Shown piece after piece: positions 9,965 to 22,500 of a stretch of DNA of 64,000 nucleotides. Within the stretch, counting starts at the first letter, position 1. Every line of letters begins with the position of its first letter. The stretch comes from Ornithodoros turicata. Taxonomy: Eukaryota > Arthropoda > Arachnida > Ixodida > Argasidae. The notes beneath the pieces are model-generated. The model had not been told where the DNA came from, searched no databases, and saw nothing but the letters and a program-made list of their open reading frames with translations. Both the position numbers and the translations under genes were made by a program. The stretch is taken from positions 103,929,409 to 103,993,408 of the forward strand of contig NC_088203.1 of NCBI RefSeq assembly GCF_037126465.1. The letters run 5' to 3'.

Positions 9965-10276
9965 TCATCTCCGTGCGGTAGCCATTTTTCTCCTGACACG
10001 AATAACCGTGTCCTTGAGCATCCTATATACGAGCGACTTGGACAATCCGAGGAAGCGCGAGACCTCCGTCACTGACTTGTTGGGATGTTCGCGCATGACT
10101 TTGAGCACCGTAGTGAGACGATTCTTGAAATGCTGGGACTGTTCGGGAAATATGTACTCCACTTCGGCATGGTCGCATAGGCACTGCAGGACCTGTCTCC
10201 TTTCTACGACAGAGAAACGGAAGAAGGCTTGCTTGAACCGTGGGCCAACTGTGGAAAAGACAATACCTTTCATCAC
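9965..10276 (-). CDS. Short ORF with helix-turn-helix-like segment, 103 aa, unrecognised
   Basis: Open frame of 103 codons ending in TGA. I do not recognise the protein. Residues about 65-90 (EVSRFLGLSKSLVYRMLKD) have the spacing of a helix-turn-helix, as in transposase N-termini and arthropod DNA-binding proteins, and the last residues are basic (RVRRKMATARR). The N-terminal half has a plausible protein composition (Cys, His, Phe, Gln). It may be one exon of a larger gene or a domesticated or decayed transposase fragment. No other exon, TIR or promoter could be tied to it. Confidence 0.3.
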   Translation of the reverse strand: MMKGIVFSTVGPRFKQAFFRFSVVERRQVLQCLCDHAEVEYIFPEQSQHFKNRLTTVLKVMREHPNKSVTEVSRFLGLSKSLVYRMLKDTVIRVRRKMATARR

Positions 10277-11774
10277 TCATGTCCATCGTGCAGAATGCAA
10301 ACTGAATGAGCTCCGAGACAGAAGCAATAATTTTTTGTTTTGCAATAATACATCTTATTTGTTTTAAGAAGTATCCAAGTACTCTTTCTTTGACGAAAGA
10401 ATACTTGCATATCTACAGTTATTGTTTCACCAAGGAGAAAGAAAGCAAGTTACACCAAACAAAGTAACAATGCGTCCTGATACAGTCGATATCGAACATA
10501 ATGCCAAATAATATTGGTTCAATAAACATCAACGTCCAAGACAAAATCGTCCTGTGGTTGTATCGGGGAACCAGAGTTGAAATCCACCTAACAATGTATG
10601 TCAGCTTAGGCTCTTCTCAGCAGTTTCAGGGTGCATTTAGTAGAATTTAGAAATACGCAACATGTAGGATGAGGACAACAATAATCTATCATGCAGAAAT
10701 ACATAATTTTTTTTGAACATGACATTATGTATCACCCATGATAATACATATTGGAGGACTGTGGGTCGATTTCTGGCCATCCAAGCACGTGGTCTTTTCT
10801 TGCAAGACCTAAAAGAAGAGAACATGATGTAATACAAGAGTCAACGAATATACTTAAAACTGTGCTAAAGTTCTTAATATTAGTAAATATTTAACAGCAT
10901 GCTTTGCAGGTTTTCCTTGTTGCAAGAAACTTCAGAATCGTCTTTCCTTTTCCTGCCAAGTTCCAACTTAGTTGTGTTACGCTCATTTGCTTTGCAACAA
11001 CCATCTCTGTTATATGTGCCCTGCAACCTCTCGCAACCTGCAAGGCTGTGACACGTGCACTAAACAAGCAGCAGCAGGTGCTGTAAGGTGTAGACAGTGA
11101 CCAGCTAATTCAGCCTGTGAATGAGATAGTTGCAGATATTGTGGAACAATTGAGAACAAACAGTTACAGAAAAGAATGCTCAAGAACACATCACACACAC
11201 AACGAGGCACTGCCACAATGCTTGTGCTACGTAGGAACTAAATCTCGGTTGACAAATACACTGCTATGTAATGAAAAAACAAAAAGAAAACAACAACAGC
11301 AGCAGCAGCTAGCCCAGCACGACGAGAGAAACTCAACAAACATATGGCAGCTGCTAATCTCAACTAGAGGTAATTCCAGGTGCTCGAAATTATCCGCAGG
11401 GTATAGGAGGCGTGCAGCATGTCACCACAATGGGTTGACACCACCTTACGTTTATATCTACTCCAATTCCCTTTTCGCATAAATACATCCAGTGCAAAGT
11501 GGGACTGGGAGAAATAACCTGCTCACAAGATTGTCAGCAAGATGGCTGGCTGGCTAAAAATGGCTGGAAGTAGACAAAATATGTATTAAAGACCCAACGT
11601 ATTTGGCTTACCAAGTTGGCAATGTGTTCCACCTGTTTTATTAGCTTGCAACTTATTTACAGCAATATCTTGTGAGTAGATTATGATTAATTTCTGTCAG
11701 TGCCGCTGTGCATTGCATGCATTTAAGCACGTCTGATCTTATAAACAAGCTGTCGTGTTCGTTGTGCTTCATTA
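10277..11774. other. No gene seen
   Basis: Short open frames only, without motifs. A CAACAACAGCAGCAGCAGCT tract at about 11290-11310 is a small microsatellite. Confidence 0.4.
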
Positions 11775-11919
11775 GAGTGTTTTAGCAGACCGTTGATAAC
11801 GTGGCTAGCGTCTCACCGTATCAACCGGAACCAATCAGTGGATAAGATTCTGAGTCACGCACGAGTGCGATTGGTTCCGATAGAGACGATAACTTTATCA
11901 ACGGTATACTAAAACTCAC
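11775..11919. mobile_element. Palindromic MITE flanked by TA
   Basis: GAGTGTTTTAGCAGACCGTT at the left is matched inverted at the right end (GTGAGTTTTAGTATACCGTT), with arms of about 60 bp that include GGAACCAATC on both sides. TA flanks both ends (11773-11774 and 11920-11921), fitting a Tc1/mariner-type target. At 145 bp the transcript would fold into a hairpin. Confidence 0.6.
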
Positions 11920-13345
11920 TATTAAAAACCCCACTATACAATTTCGGCACAAAATGTAGTGGGCTGACGGAATCGCAGGGGATCGCAGTGCGAAACTCTT
12001 GCCGCGACAGTTTCCGGACGTCACTTCACCGGCATTTCTTGTGCCATGTCATTGACCCGCCATGTCACTGAAATCGCGCATAGCAACCAACGTCGTAGGC
12101 AGAGAACTTCAACAGCAACATGGTAGAACAACCACGTATTGAAGCGAACAAGCCATGAAAACAAGCGGAGCATATTATGTCCGAGCGCCGCCGTTGTCGA
12201 CAGCGAGGAAAAATCGGCTAATGTTGGCGGGCGCGCTCATTCGGATGTACACGACGGTACACGCGGTACGACGGTACACAATTTGTGGATCTTCTGATTC
12301 CGTCGTCGTCGGTTGGTGGCGTACACATGGCGGCAGTGTTATTACTTATTTATTACCCAGCGATCTGCCCTCATCTTGTGCGGCGCATGTTGCTTGGGGT
12401 TGCTTGCTTGGGACCACCTTGGGAAATCAGAAGGAACTATGGCGAACTATGGAACTACTGAACCGAGGAGGGGGGGGGCGGATGCTGCCCCCCAAGCATT
12501 TCCCCTCACCCGCGTCGTTAGGCTGTGCTTGCAGAAAAGGTTGGCCAACACAGGGCCAGTGCAGAACAAAGTCTGGGCAGTAGCTAGCCGACCCTTAGTC
12601 AACTAAATGGCGGCCCACTGATTAACAACAACGATGGGCCAACTATGGACCGCCTGTAACAAGAAGCACGTCTCATGGTTATGCAGTACTCTGATCCAAT
12701 ATCAGTGGGGTACTATGCAACTTCCGATGCCATGCAATTGCATTCCCTCAGTCAATCCTAGGGGCATATAATCGCTGCACGAGAATAAGAAAAAAAATAA
12801 AAATAAAAAAATAAAATAAAAATAAATGAAAAAGCTTTAGCTGTCACAAAACTGAGTCACAATCGCTAATCACTGGAAGTAGATTCACAAGTGTAAAATG
12901 AAGCACCACGTATGTCAGAAAAACTTCCATTGTGCAGATATATATTTTTAAAAATAGAAAAGTTAGTGCGCACAATAAAATACATAAATATAGAGTAACC
13001 TCCCATTACAGACAGCTTTCCTATAGAGGGACATGCCCCTACCGTAGACAGCTGGGTTTTCCTCGGCAACCTTTAATGCTCTTACTTCAATACCTCTTGT
13101 GTACAGACACCTCCCTTCAGCAGACAACAATCCTGGTCGTGGGTGTCCATACTAAGGAGGTTTCATTATAATTGAAAAATCAAAGGAGGGAGAGTGTTTT
13201 GCTAGAGCCAATGGCCCGTTACGAAGCTTACTGGGTCTGGATAAAAATGGGGCGCACTGGCGATGCCGAGAACGAAACGAAACTCGAAAGAAGAGTGGAC
13301 ACAAGCTTGCACTGTGAACCTTCCGAATAGATGTAACTATAACCC
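11920..13345. other. No gene seen; A-rich tract and GGCCAAC repeat piece
   Basis: Overlapping frames at 12155-12606 have no motif and fall in DNA related to the GGCCAAC repeat family (about 12540-12655). An A/T-only simple tract (aaaataaaaataaaa...) lies at about 12788-12832. Confidence 0.4.
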
Positions 13346-13369
13346 ATATATATATATATATATATATAT
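13346..13369. repeat. (AT)12 microsatellite
   Basis: Uninterrupted AT dinucleotide run, flanked on both sides by ATGTAACTATAAC, a short direct repeat. Confidence 0.9.
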
Positions 13370-14014
13370 GTAACTATAACTCCATATAACTTGCAGAATA
13401 AATTTGATCATACACTCTGGTCAAGTGAAATCTGTGGTAGCCTCCACGACAGACAGCCCACAAATTGATTGCATGCTTTTTGTTTTTAATTTTTGCAATC
13501 TCCATTGGTGTCAAGAACTACAATACTTACAAGGAGGATACGGTAATGGAAACAGAAACGGTATACGTGTACGAACAAAAGTAGAGATGCTAATGGAAAC
13601 AGAAACAGATACGATGGTCTTTCATTACAGAAACAGAAAGGAAACAATCCTTCTGCAATGGGCTCAGCGGAAGACTGTTGAGAAGCTACATCAAGCCATC
13701 GCGTTGTCTTGTTTTGTAAGGTGGAAAGCAGAGACAGACAGCCAGAGACCAGTTAGACCAGTATTGTTGTGTTTTATTCTTCCAAAATCGTACTTTGTGT
13801 TGGAAGATATTATTCCAGGAAGAAGAAGGAACCGTATTTGGTCATGGATGACCTCATCTCAGCTTTGGCCAATGAACGCATCGGGGCGTTAATCGGCACC
13901 TGCAAAGTACCTCTCTAGGATGGATCACGAGGGAACAAGCGTTGGGTAACGGGTGAAGTGTAAGAATGGCGAAAAGTTGCACCAGGCCTTGGTGTTGTCT
14001 TGTTTTGTAAGGTG

Positions 14015-17000
14015 CAAAACTGAGCCAGCCAGCCAGAGACCAGTTAGACGTGTATTGTTGTGTTTTATTCTTCCAACATTGCATTTTGTGTTGGAAGGCA
14101 CTATTCCAGGACGAAGTAGGAACCGTATTTGGTCATGGATGACCTCATCTCAGCTTTGGCCAATAAACGCATCTGGGCGTTGATCGGCACCTGCAAAGTA
14201 CCTCTCTAGGATGGATCACGAGGGAACAAGCGTTGGGTAACGGGTGAAGTGTAAGAATGGCGAAAAGTTACACCAGGCCTTGGTGTTGTCTTTTTTTGTA
14301 AGGTACAAAACTGAGCCAGCCAGCCAGAGACCAGTTAGACGTGTATTGTTGTGTTTTATTCTTCCAACATTGCATTTTGTGTTGGAAGGCACTATTCCAG
14401 GACGAAGAAGGAACCGTATTTGGTCATGGATGACCTCATCTCAGCTTTGGCCAATAAACGCATCTGGGCGTTGATCGGCACCTGCAAAGTACCTCTCTAG
14501 GATGGATCACGAGGGAACAAGCGTTGGGTAACGGGTGAAGTGTAAGAATGGCGAAAAGTTACACCAGGCCTTGGTGTTGTCTTGTTTTGTAAGGTGCAAA
14601 TGTGAGCCAGCCAGCCAGAGACCAGTTAGACGTGTATTGTTGTGTTTTATTCTTTCAACATTGCATTTTCTGTTCGAAGGTACTATTCCAGGACGAAGAA
14701 GGAACCGTATTTGGTCATGGATGACCTCATCTCAGCTTTGGCTAATGAACGCATCTGGGCGTTGATCGGCACCTGCAAAGTACGTCTCTAGGATGTGTCA
14801 CTAGGGAACAAGCGTTGGGGAACGGGTGAAGTATCAGAATGGCGAAAAGTTACACCAGGCCTTGGTGTTATCTTGTTTCGTAAGGTGCAAAACTGAGCCA
14901 GCCAGCCAGAGAGCAGTTAGACGTGTATTGTTGTGTTTTATTCTTCCAACATTGTATTTTGTGTTCGAAGGCACTATTCCAGGGCGAAGAAGGAACCGGA
15001 TTTGGTCATGGATGACCTCATCTCAGCTTTGGCCAATGAACGCATCTGGGCGTTGATCGGCACCTGCAAAGTACGTCTCTAGGATGTGTCACTAGGGAAC
15101 AAGCGTTGGGGAACGGGTGAAGTGTCAGAATGGCGAAAAGTTACACCAGGCCTTGGTGTTATCTTGTTTTGTAAGGTGCAAAACTGAGCCAGCCAGCCAG
15201 AGACCAGTTAGACGTGTATTGTTGTGTTTTATTCTTCCAACATTGTATTTTGTGTTCGAAGGCACTATTCCAGGACGAAGAAGGAACCGTATTTGGTCAT
15301 GGATGACCTCATCTCAGCTTTGGCTAATGAACGCATCTGGGCGTTGATCGGCACCTGCAAAGTACGTCTCTAGGATGTGTCACTAGGGAACAAGCGTTGG
15401 GGAACGGGTGAAGTATCAGAATGGCGAAAAGTTACACCAGGCCTTGGTGTTATCTTGTTTCGTAAGGTGCAAAACTGAGCCAGCCAGCCAGAGAGCAGTT
15501 AGACGTGTATTGTTGTGTTTTATTCTTCCAACATTGTATTTTGTGTTCGAAGGCACTATTCCAGGGCGAAGAAGGAACCGGATTTGGTCATGGATGACCT
15601 CATCTCAGCTTTGGCCAATGAACGCATCTGGGCGTTGATCGGCACCTGCAAAGTACGTCTCTAGGATGTGTCACTAGGGAACAAGCGTTGGGGAACGGGT
15701 GAAGTGTCAGAATGGCGAAAAGTTACACCAGGCCTTGGTGTTATCTTGTTTTGTAAGGTGCAAAACTGAGCCAGCCAGCCAGAGACCAGTTAGACGTGTA
15801 TTGTTGTGTTTTATTCTTTCAACATTGCATTTTCTGTTCGAAGGTACTATTCCAGGACGAAGAAGGAACCGTATTTGGTCATGGATGACCTCATCTCAGC
15901 TTTGGCTAATGAACGCATCTGGGCGTTGATCGGCACCTGCAAAGTACGTCTCTAGGATGTGTCACTAGGGAACAAGCGTTGGGGAACGGGTGAAGTGTCA
16001 GAATGGCGAAAAGTTACACCAGGCCTTGGTGTTATCTTGTTTTGTAAGGTGCAAAACTGAGCCAGCCAGCCAGAGACCAGTTAGACGTGTATTGTTGTGT
16101 TTTATTCTTTCAACATTGCATTTTCTGTTCGAAGGTACTATTCCAGGACGAAGAAGGAACCGTATTTGGTCATGGATGACCTCATCTCAGCTTTGGCTAA
16201 TGAACGCATCTGGGCGTTGATCGGCACCTGCAAAGTACGTCTCTAGGATGTGTCACTAGGGAACAAGCGTTGGGGAACGGGTGAAGTGTCAGAATGGCGA
16301 AAAGTTACACCAGGCCTTGGTGTTATCTTGTTTTGTAAGGTGCAAAACTGAGCCAGCCAGCCAGAGACCAGTTAGACGTGTATTGTTGTGTTTTATTCTT
16401 TCAACATTGCATTTTCTGTTCGAAGGTACTATTCCAGGACGAAGAAGGAACCGTATTTGGTCATGGATGACCTCATCTCAGCTTTGGCTAATGAACGCAT
16501 CTGGGCGTTGATCGGCACCTGCAAAGTACGTCTCTAGGATGTGTCACTAGGGAACAAGCGTTGGGGAACGGGTGAAGTGTCAGAATGGCGAAAAGTTACA
16601 CCAGGCCTTGGTGTTATCTTGTTTTGTAAGGTGCAAAACTGAGCCAGCCAGCCAGAGACCAGTTAGACGTGTATTGTTGTGTTTTATTCTTTCAACATTG
16701 CATTTTCTGTTCGAAGGTACTATTCCAGGACGAAGAAGGAACCGTATTTGGTCATGGATGACCTCATCTCAGCTTTGGCTAATGAACGCATCTGGGCGTT
16801 GATCGGCACCTGCAAAGTACGTCTCTAGGATGTGTCACTAGGGAACAAGCGTTGGGGAACGGGTGAAGTGTCAGAATGGCGAAAAGTTACACCAGGCCTT
16901 GGTGTTATCTTGTTTTGTAAGGTGCAAAACTGAGCCAGCCAGCCAGAGACCAGTTAGACGTGTATTGTTGTGTTTTATTCTTCCAACATTGCATTTTGTG

Positions 17001-19537
17001 TTGGAAGGCACTATTCCAGGACGAAGAAGGAACCGTATTTGGTCATGGATGACCTCATCTCAGCTTTGGCTAATGAACGCATCTGGGCGTTGATCGGCAC
17101 CTGCAAAGTACGTCTCTAGGATGTGTCACTAGGGAACAAGCGTTGGGGAACGGGTGAAGTGTCAGAATGGCGAAAAGTTACACCAGGCCTTGGTGTTATC
17201 TTGTTTTGTAAGGTGCAAAACTGAGCCAGCCAGCCAGAGACCAGTTAGACGTGTATTGTTGTGTTTTATTCTTCCAACATTGCATTTTGTGTTGGAAGGC
17301 ACTATTCCAGGACGAAGAAGGAACCGGATTTGGTCATGGATGACCTCATCTCAGCTTTGGTCAATGAACGCGTCTGGGCGTTGATCGTCACCTGGAAAGT
17401 ACCTCTCTAGGATGGATCACTAGAGAACAAGCGTTGGGTAACGGGTGAAGTGTAAGAATGGCGAAAAGTTACACCAGGCCTTGGTGTTGTCTTGTGTTGT
17501 AAGGTGCAAAACTGAGCCAGCCAGCCAGAGACCAGTTAGACGTGTATTGTTGTGTTTTATTCTTCCAACATTGCATTTTGTGTTGGAAGGCACTATTCCA
17601 GGACGAAGAAGGAATCGTATTTGGTCATGGATGACCTCATCTCAGCTTTGGCCAATGAACGCATCTGGGCGTTGATCGGCACCTGCAAAGTACGTCCTAG
17701 GATGTATCACGAGGGAACAAGCGTTGGGGAACGGGTGAAGTGTCAGAATGGCGAAAAGTTACACCAGGCCTTGGTGTTGTCTTGTTTTGTAAGGTGCAAA
17801 ACTGAGCCAGCCAGCCAGAGACCAGTTAGACGTGTATTGTTGTGTTTTATTTTTTCAACATTGCATTTTGTGTTGCAAGGCACTATTCCAGGACGAAGAA
17901 GGAATCGTATTTGGTCATGGATGACCTCATCTCAGCTTTGGCCAATGAACGCATCTGGGCGTTCATCGACATCTGCAAAGTACGTCCTAGGATGTATCAC
18001 GAGGGAACAAGCCTTGGGGAACGGGTGAAGTGTCAGAATGGCGAAAAGTTACACCAGGCCTTGGTGTTGTCTTGTTTTGTAAGGTTCAAAACTGAGCCAG
18101 CCAGCCAGAGACCAGTTAGACGTGTATTGTTGTGTTTTATTTTTTCAACATTGCATTTTGTGTTGCAAGGCACTATTCCAGGACGAACAAGGAATCGTAT
18201 TTGGTCATGGATGACCTCATCTCAGCTTTGGCCAATGAACGCATCTGGGCGTTCATCGACATCTGCAAAGTACGTCCTAGGATGTATCACGAGGGAACAA
18301 GCCTTGGGGAACGGGTGAAGTGTCAGAATGGCGAAAAGTTACACCAGGCCTTGGTGTTGTCTTGTTTTGTAAGGTTCAAAACTGAGCCAGCCAGCCAGAG
18401 ACCAGTTAGACGTGTATTGTTGTGTTTTATTTTTTCAACATTGCATTTTGTGTTGCAAGGCACTATTCCAGGACGAAGAAGGAATCGTATTTGGTCATGG
18501 ATGACCTCATCTCAGCTTTGGCCAATGAACGCATCTGGGCGTTCATCGACATCTGCAAAGTACGTCCTAGGATGTATCACGAGGGAACAAGCCTTGGGGA
18601 ACGGGTGAAGTGTCAGAATGGCGAAAAGTTACACCAGGCCTTGGTGTTGTCTTGTTTTGTAAGGTTCAAAACTGAGCCAGCCAGCCAGAGACCAGTTAGA
18701 CGTGTATTGTTGTGTTTTATTTTTTCAACATTGCATTTTGTGTTGCAAGGCACTATTCCAGGACGAACAAGGAATCGTATTTGGTCATGGATGACCTCAT
18801 CTCAGCTTTGGCCAATGAACGCATCTGGGCGTTCATCGACATCTGCAAAGTACGTCCTAGGATGTATCACGAGGGAACAAGCCTTGGGGAACGGGTGAAG
18901 TGTCAGAATGGCGAAAAGTTACACCAGGCCTTGGTGTTGTCTTGTTTTGTAAGGTTCAAAACTGAGCCAGCCAGCCAGAGACCAGTTAGACGTGTATTGT
19001 TGTGTTTTATTTTTTCAACATTGCATTTTGTGTTGCAAGGCACTATTCCAGGACGAAGAAGGAATCGTATTTGGTCATGGATGACCTCATCTCAGCTTTG
19101 GCCAATGAACGCATCTGGGCGTTCATCGACATCTGCAAAGTACGTCCTAGGATGTATCACGAGGGAACAAGCCTTGGGGAACGGGTGAAGTGTCAGAATG
19201 GCGAAAAGTTACACCAGGCCTTGGTGTTGTCTTGTTTTGTAAGGTTCAAAACTGAGCCAGCCAGCCAGAGACCAGTTAGACGTGTATTGTTGTGTTTTAT
19301 TTTTTCAACATTGCATTTTGTGTTGCAAGGCACTATTCCAGGACGAAGAAGGAATCGTATTTGGTCATGGATGACCTCATCTCAGCTTTGGCCAATGAAC
19401 GCATCTGGGCGTTCATCGACATCTGCAAAGTACGTCTCTAGGATGTATCACGAGGGAACAAGCGTTGGGGAACGGGTGAAGTGTCAGAATGGCGAAAAGT
19501 TACACCAGGCCTTGGTGTTGTCTTGTTTTGTAAGGTT
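14015..19537. repeat. Higher-order repeat copy 1 (5523 bp, 19 monomers)
   Basis: Every private monomer variant here recurs exactly 5523 bp downstream: for example acgaagtagg at 14111 and 19634, the ggtcaatgaacgcgtctggg unit at 17360 and 22883, and acgaacaagg at 18184 and 23707. The unit is 13 monomers of 291 bp plus 6 of 290 bp, which sums to 5523. Edges are approximate (crossover within about 14014-14070). Confidence 0.92.
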
Positions 19538-22500
19538 CAAAACTGAGCCAGCCAGCCAGAGACCAGTTAGACGTGTATTGTTGTGTTTTATTCTTCCAAC
19601 ATTGCATTTTGTGTTGGAAGGCACTATTCCAGGACGAAGTAGGAACCGTATTTGGTCATGGATGACCTCATCTCAGCTTTGGCCAATAAACGCATCTGGG
19701 CGTTGATCGGCACCTGCAAAGTACCTCTCTAGGATGGATCACGAGGGAACAAGCGTTGGGTAACGGGTGAAGTGTAAGAATGGCGAAAAGTTACACCAGG
19801 CCTTGGTGTTGTCTTTTTTTGTAAGGTACAAAACTGAGCCAGCCAGCCAGAGACCAGTTAGACGTGTATTGTTGTGTTTTATTCTTCCAACATTGCATTT
19901 TGTGTTGGAAGGCACTATTCCAGGACGAAGAAGGAACCGTATTTGGTCATGGATGACCTCATCTCAGCTTTGGCCAATAAACGCATCTGGGCGTTGATCG
20001 GCACCTGCAAAGTACCTCTCTAGGATGGATCACGAGGGAACAAGCGTTGGGTAACGGGTGAAGTGTAAGAATGGCGAAAAGTTACACCAGGCCTTGGTGT
20101 TGTCTTGTTTTGTAAGGTGCAAATGTGAGCCAGCCAGCCAGAGACCAGTTAGACGTGTATTGTTGTGTTTTATTCTTTCAACATTGCATTTTCTGTTCGA
20201 AGGTACTATTCCAGGACGAAGAAGGAACCGTATTTGGTCATGGATGACCTCATCTCAGCTTTGGCTAATGAACGCATCTGGGCGTTGATCGGCACCTGCA
20301 AAGTACGTCTCTAGGATGTGTCACTAGGGAACAAGCGTTGGGGAACGGGTGAAGTATCAGAATGGCGAAAAGTTACACCAGGCCTTGGTGTTATCTTGTT
20401 TCGTAAGGTGCAAAACTGAGCCAGCCAGCCAGAGAGCAGTTAGACGTGTATTGTTGTGTTTTATTCTTCCAACATTGTATTTTGTGTTCGAAGGCACTAT
20501 TCCAGGGCGAAGAAGGAACCGGATTTGGTCATGGATGACCTCATCTCAGCTTTGGCCAATGAACGCATCTGGGCGTTGATCGGCACCTGCAAAGTACGTC
20601 TCTAGGATGTGTCACTAGGGAACAAGCGTTGGGGAACGGGTGAAGTGTCAGAATGGCGAAAAGTTACACCAGGCCTTGGTGTTATCTTGTTTTGTAAGGT
20701 GCAAAACTGAGCCAGCCAGCCAGAGACCAGTTAGACGTGTATTGTTGTGTTTTATTCTTCCAACATTGTATTTTGTGTTCGAAGGCACTATTCCAGGACG
20801 AAGAAGGAACCGTATTTGGTCATGGATGACCTCATCTCAGCTTTGGCTAATGAACGCATCTGGGCGTTGATCGGCACCTGCAAAGTACGTCTCTAGGATG
20901 TGTCACTAGGGAACAAGCGTTGGGGAACGGGTGAAGTATCAGAATGGCGAAAAGTTACACCAGGCCTTGGTGTTATCTTGTTTCGTAAGGTGCAAAACTG
21001 AGCCAGCCAGCCAGAGAGCAGTTAGACGTGTATTGTTGTGTTTTATTCTTCCAACATTGTATTTTGTGTTCGAAGGCACTATTCCAGGGCGAAGAAGGAA
21101 CCGGATTTGGTCATGGATGACCTCATCTCAGCTTTGGCCAATGAACGCATCTGGGCGTTGATCGGCACCTGCAAAGTACGTCTCTAGGATGTGTCACTAG
21201 GGAACAAGCGTTGGGGAACGGGTGAAGTGTCAGAATGGCGAAAAGTTACACCAGGCCTTGGTGTTATCTTGTTTTGTAAGGTGCAAAACTGAGCCAGCCA
21301 GCCAGAGACCAGTTAGACGTGTATTGTTGTGTTTTATTCTTTCAACATTGCATTTTCTGTTCGAAGGTACTATTCCAGGACGAAGAAGGAACCGTATTTG
21401 GTCATGGATGACCTCATCTCAGCTTTGGCTAATGAACGCATCTGGGCGTTGATCGGCACCTGCAAAGTACGTCTCTAGGATGTGTCACTAGGGAACAAGC
21501 GTTGGGGAACGGGTGAAGTGTCAGAATGGCGAAAAGTTACACCAGGCCTTGGTGTTATCTTGTTTTGTAAGGTGCAAAACTGAGCCAGCCAGCCAGAGAC
21601 CAGTTAGACGTGTATTGTTGTGTTTTATTCTTTCAACATTGCATTTTCTGTTCGAAGGTACTATTCCAGGACGAAGAAGGAACCGTATTTGGTCATGGAT
21701 GACCTCATCTCAGCTTTGGCTAATGAACGCATCTGGGCGTTGATCGGCACCTGCAAAGTACGTCTCTAGGATGTGTCACTAGGGAACAAGCGTTGGGGAA
21801 CGGGTGAAGTGTCAGAATGGCGAAAAGTTACACCAGGCCTTGGTGTTATCTTGTTTTGTAAGGTGCAAAACTGAGCCAGCCAGCCAGAGACCAGTTAGAC
21901 GTGTATTGTTGTGTTTTATTCTTTCAACATTGCATTTTCTGTTCGAAGGTACTATTCCAGGACGAAGAAGGAACCGTATTTGGTCATGGATGACCTCATC
22001 TCAGCTTTGGCTAATGAACGCATCTGGGCGTTGATCGGCACCTGCAAAGTACGTCTCTAGGATGTGTCACTAGGGAACAAGCGTTGGGGAACGGGTGAAG
22101 TGTCAGAATGGCGAAAAGTTACACCAGGCCTTGGTGTTATCTTGTTTTGTAAGGTGCAAAACTGAGCCAGCCAGCCAGAGACCAGTTAGACGTGTATTGT
22201 TGTGTTTTATTCTTTCAACATTGCATTTTCTGTTCGAAGGTACTATTCCAGGACGAAGAAGGAACCGTATTTGGTCATGGATGACCTCATCTCAGCTTTG
22301 GCTAATGAACGCATCTGGGCGTTGATCGGCACCTGCAAAGTACGTCTCTAGGATGTGTCACTAGGGAACAAGCGTTGGGGAACGGGTGAAGTGTCAGAAT
22401 GGCGAAAAGTTACACCAGGCCTTGGTGTTATCTTGTTTTGTAAGGTGCAAAACTGAGCCAGCCAGCCAGAGACCAGTTAGACGTGTATTGTTGTGTTTTA

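Noticed and set aside
12155..12606. Overlapping 142- and 97-codon frames
   Set aside because: Part is shared with the GGCCAAC repeat family; composition is not protein-like.
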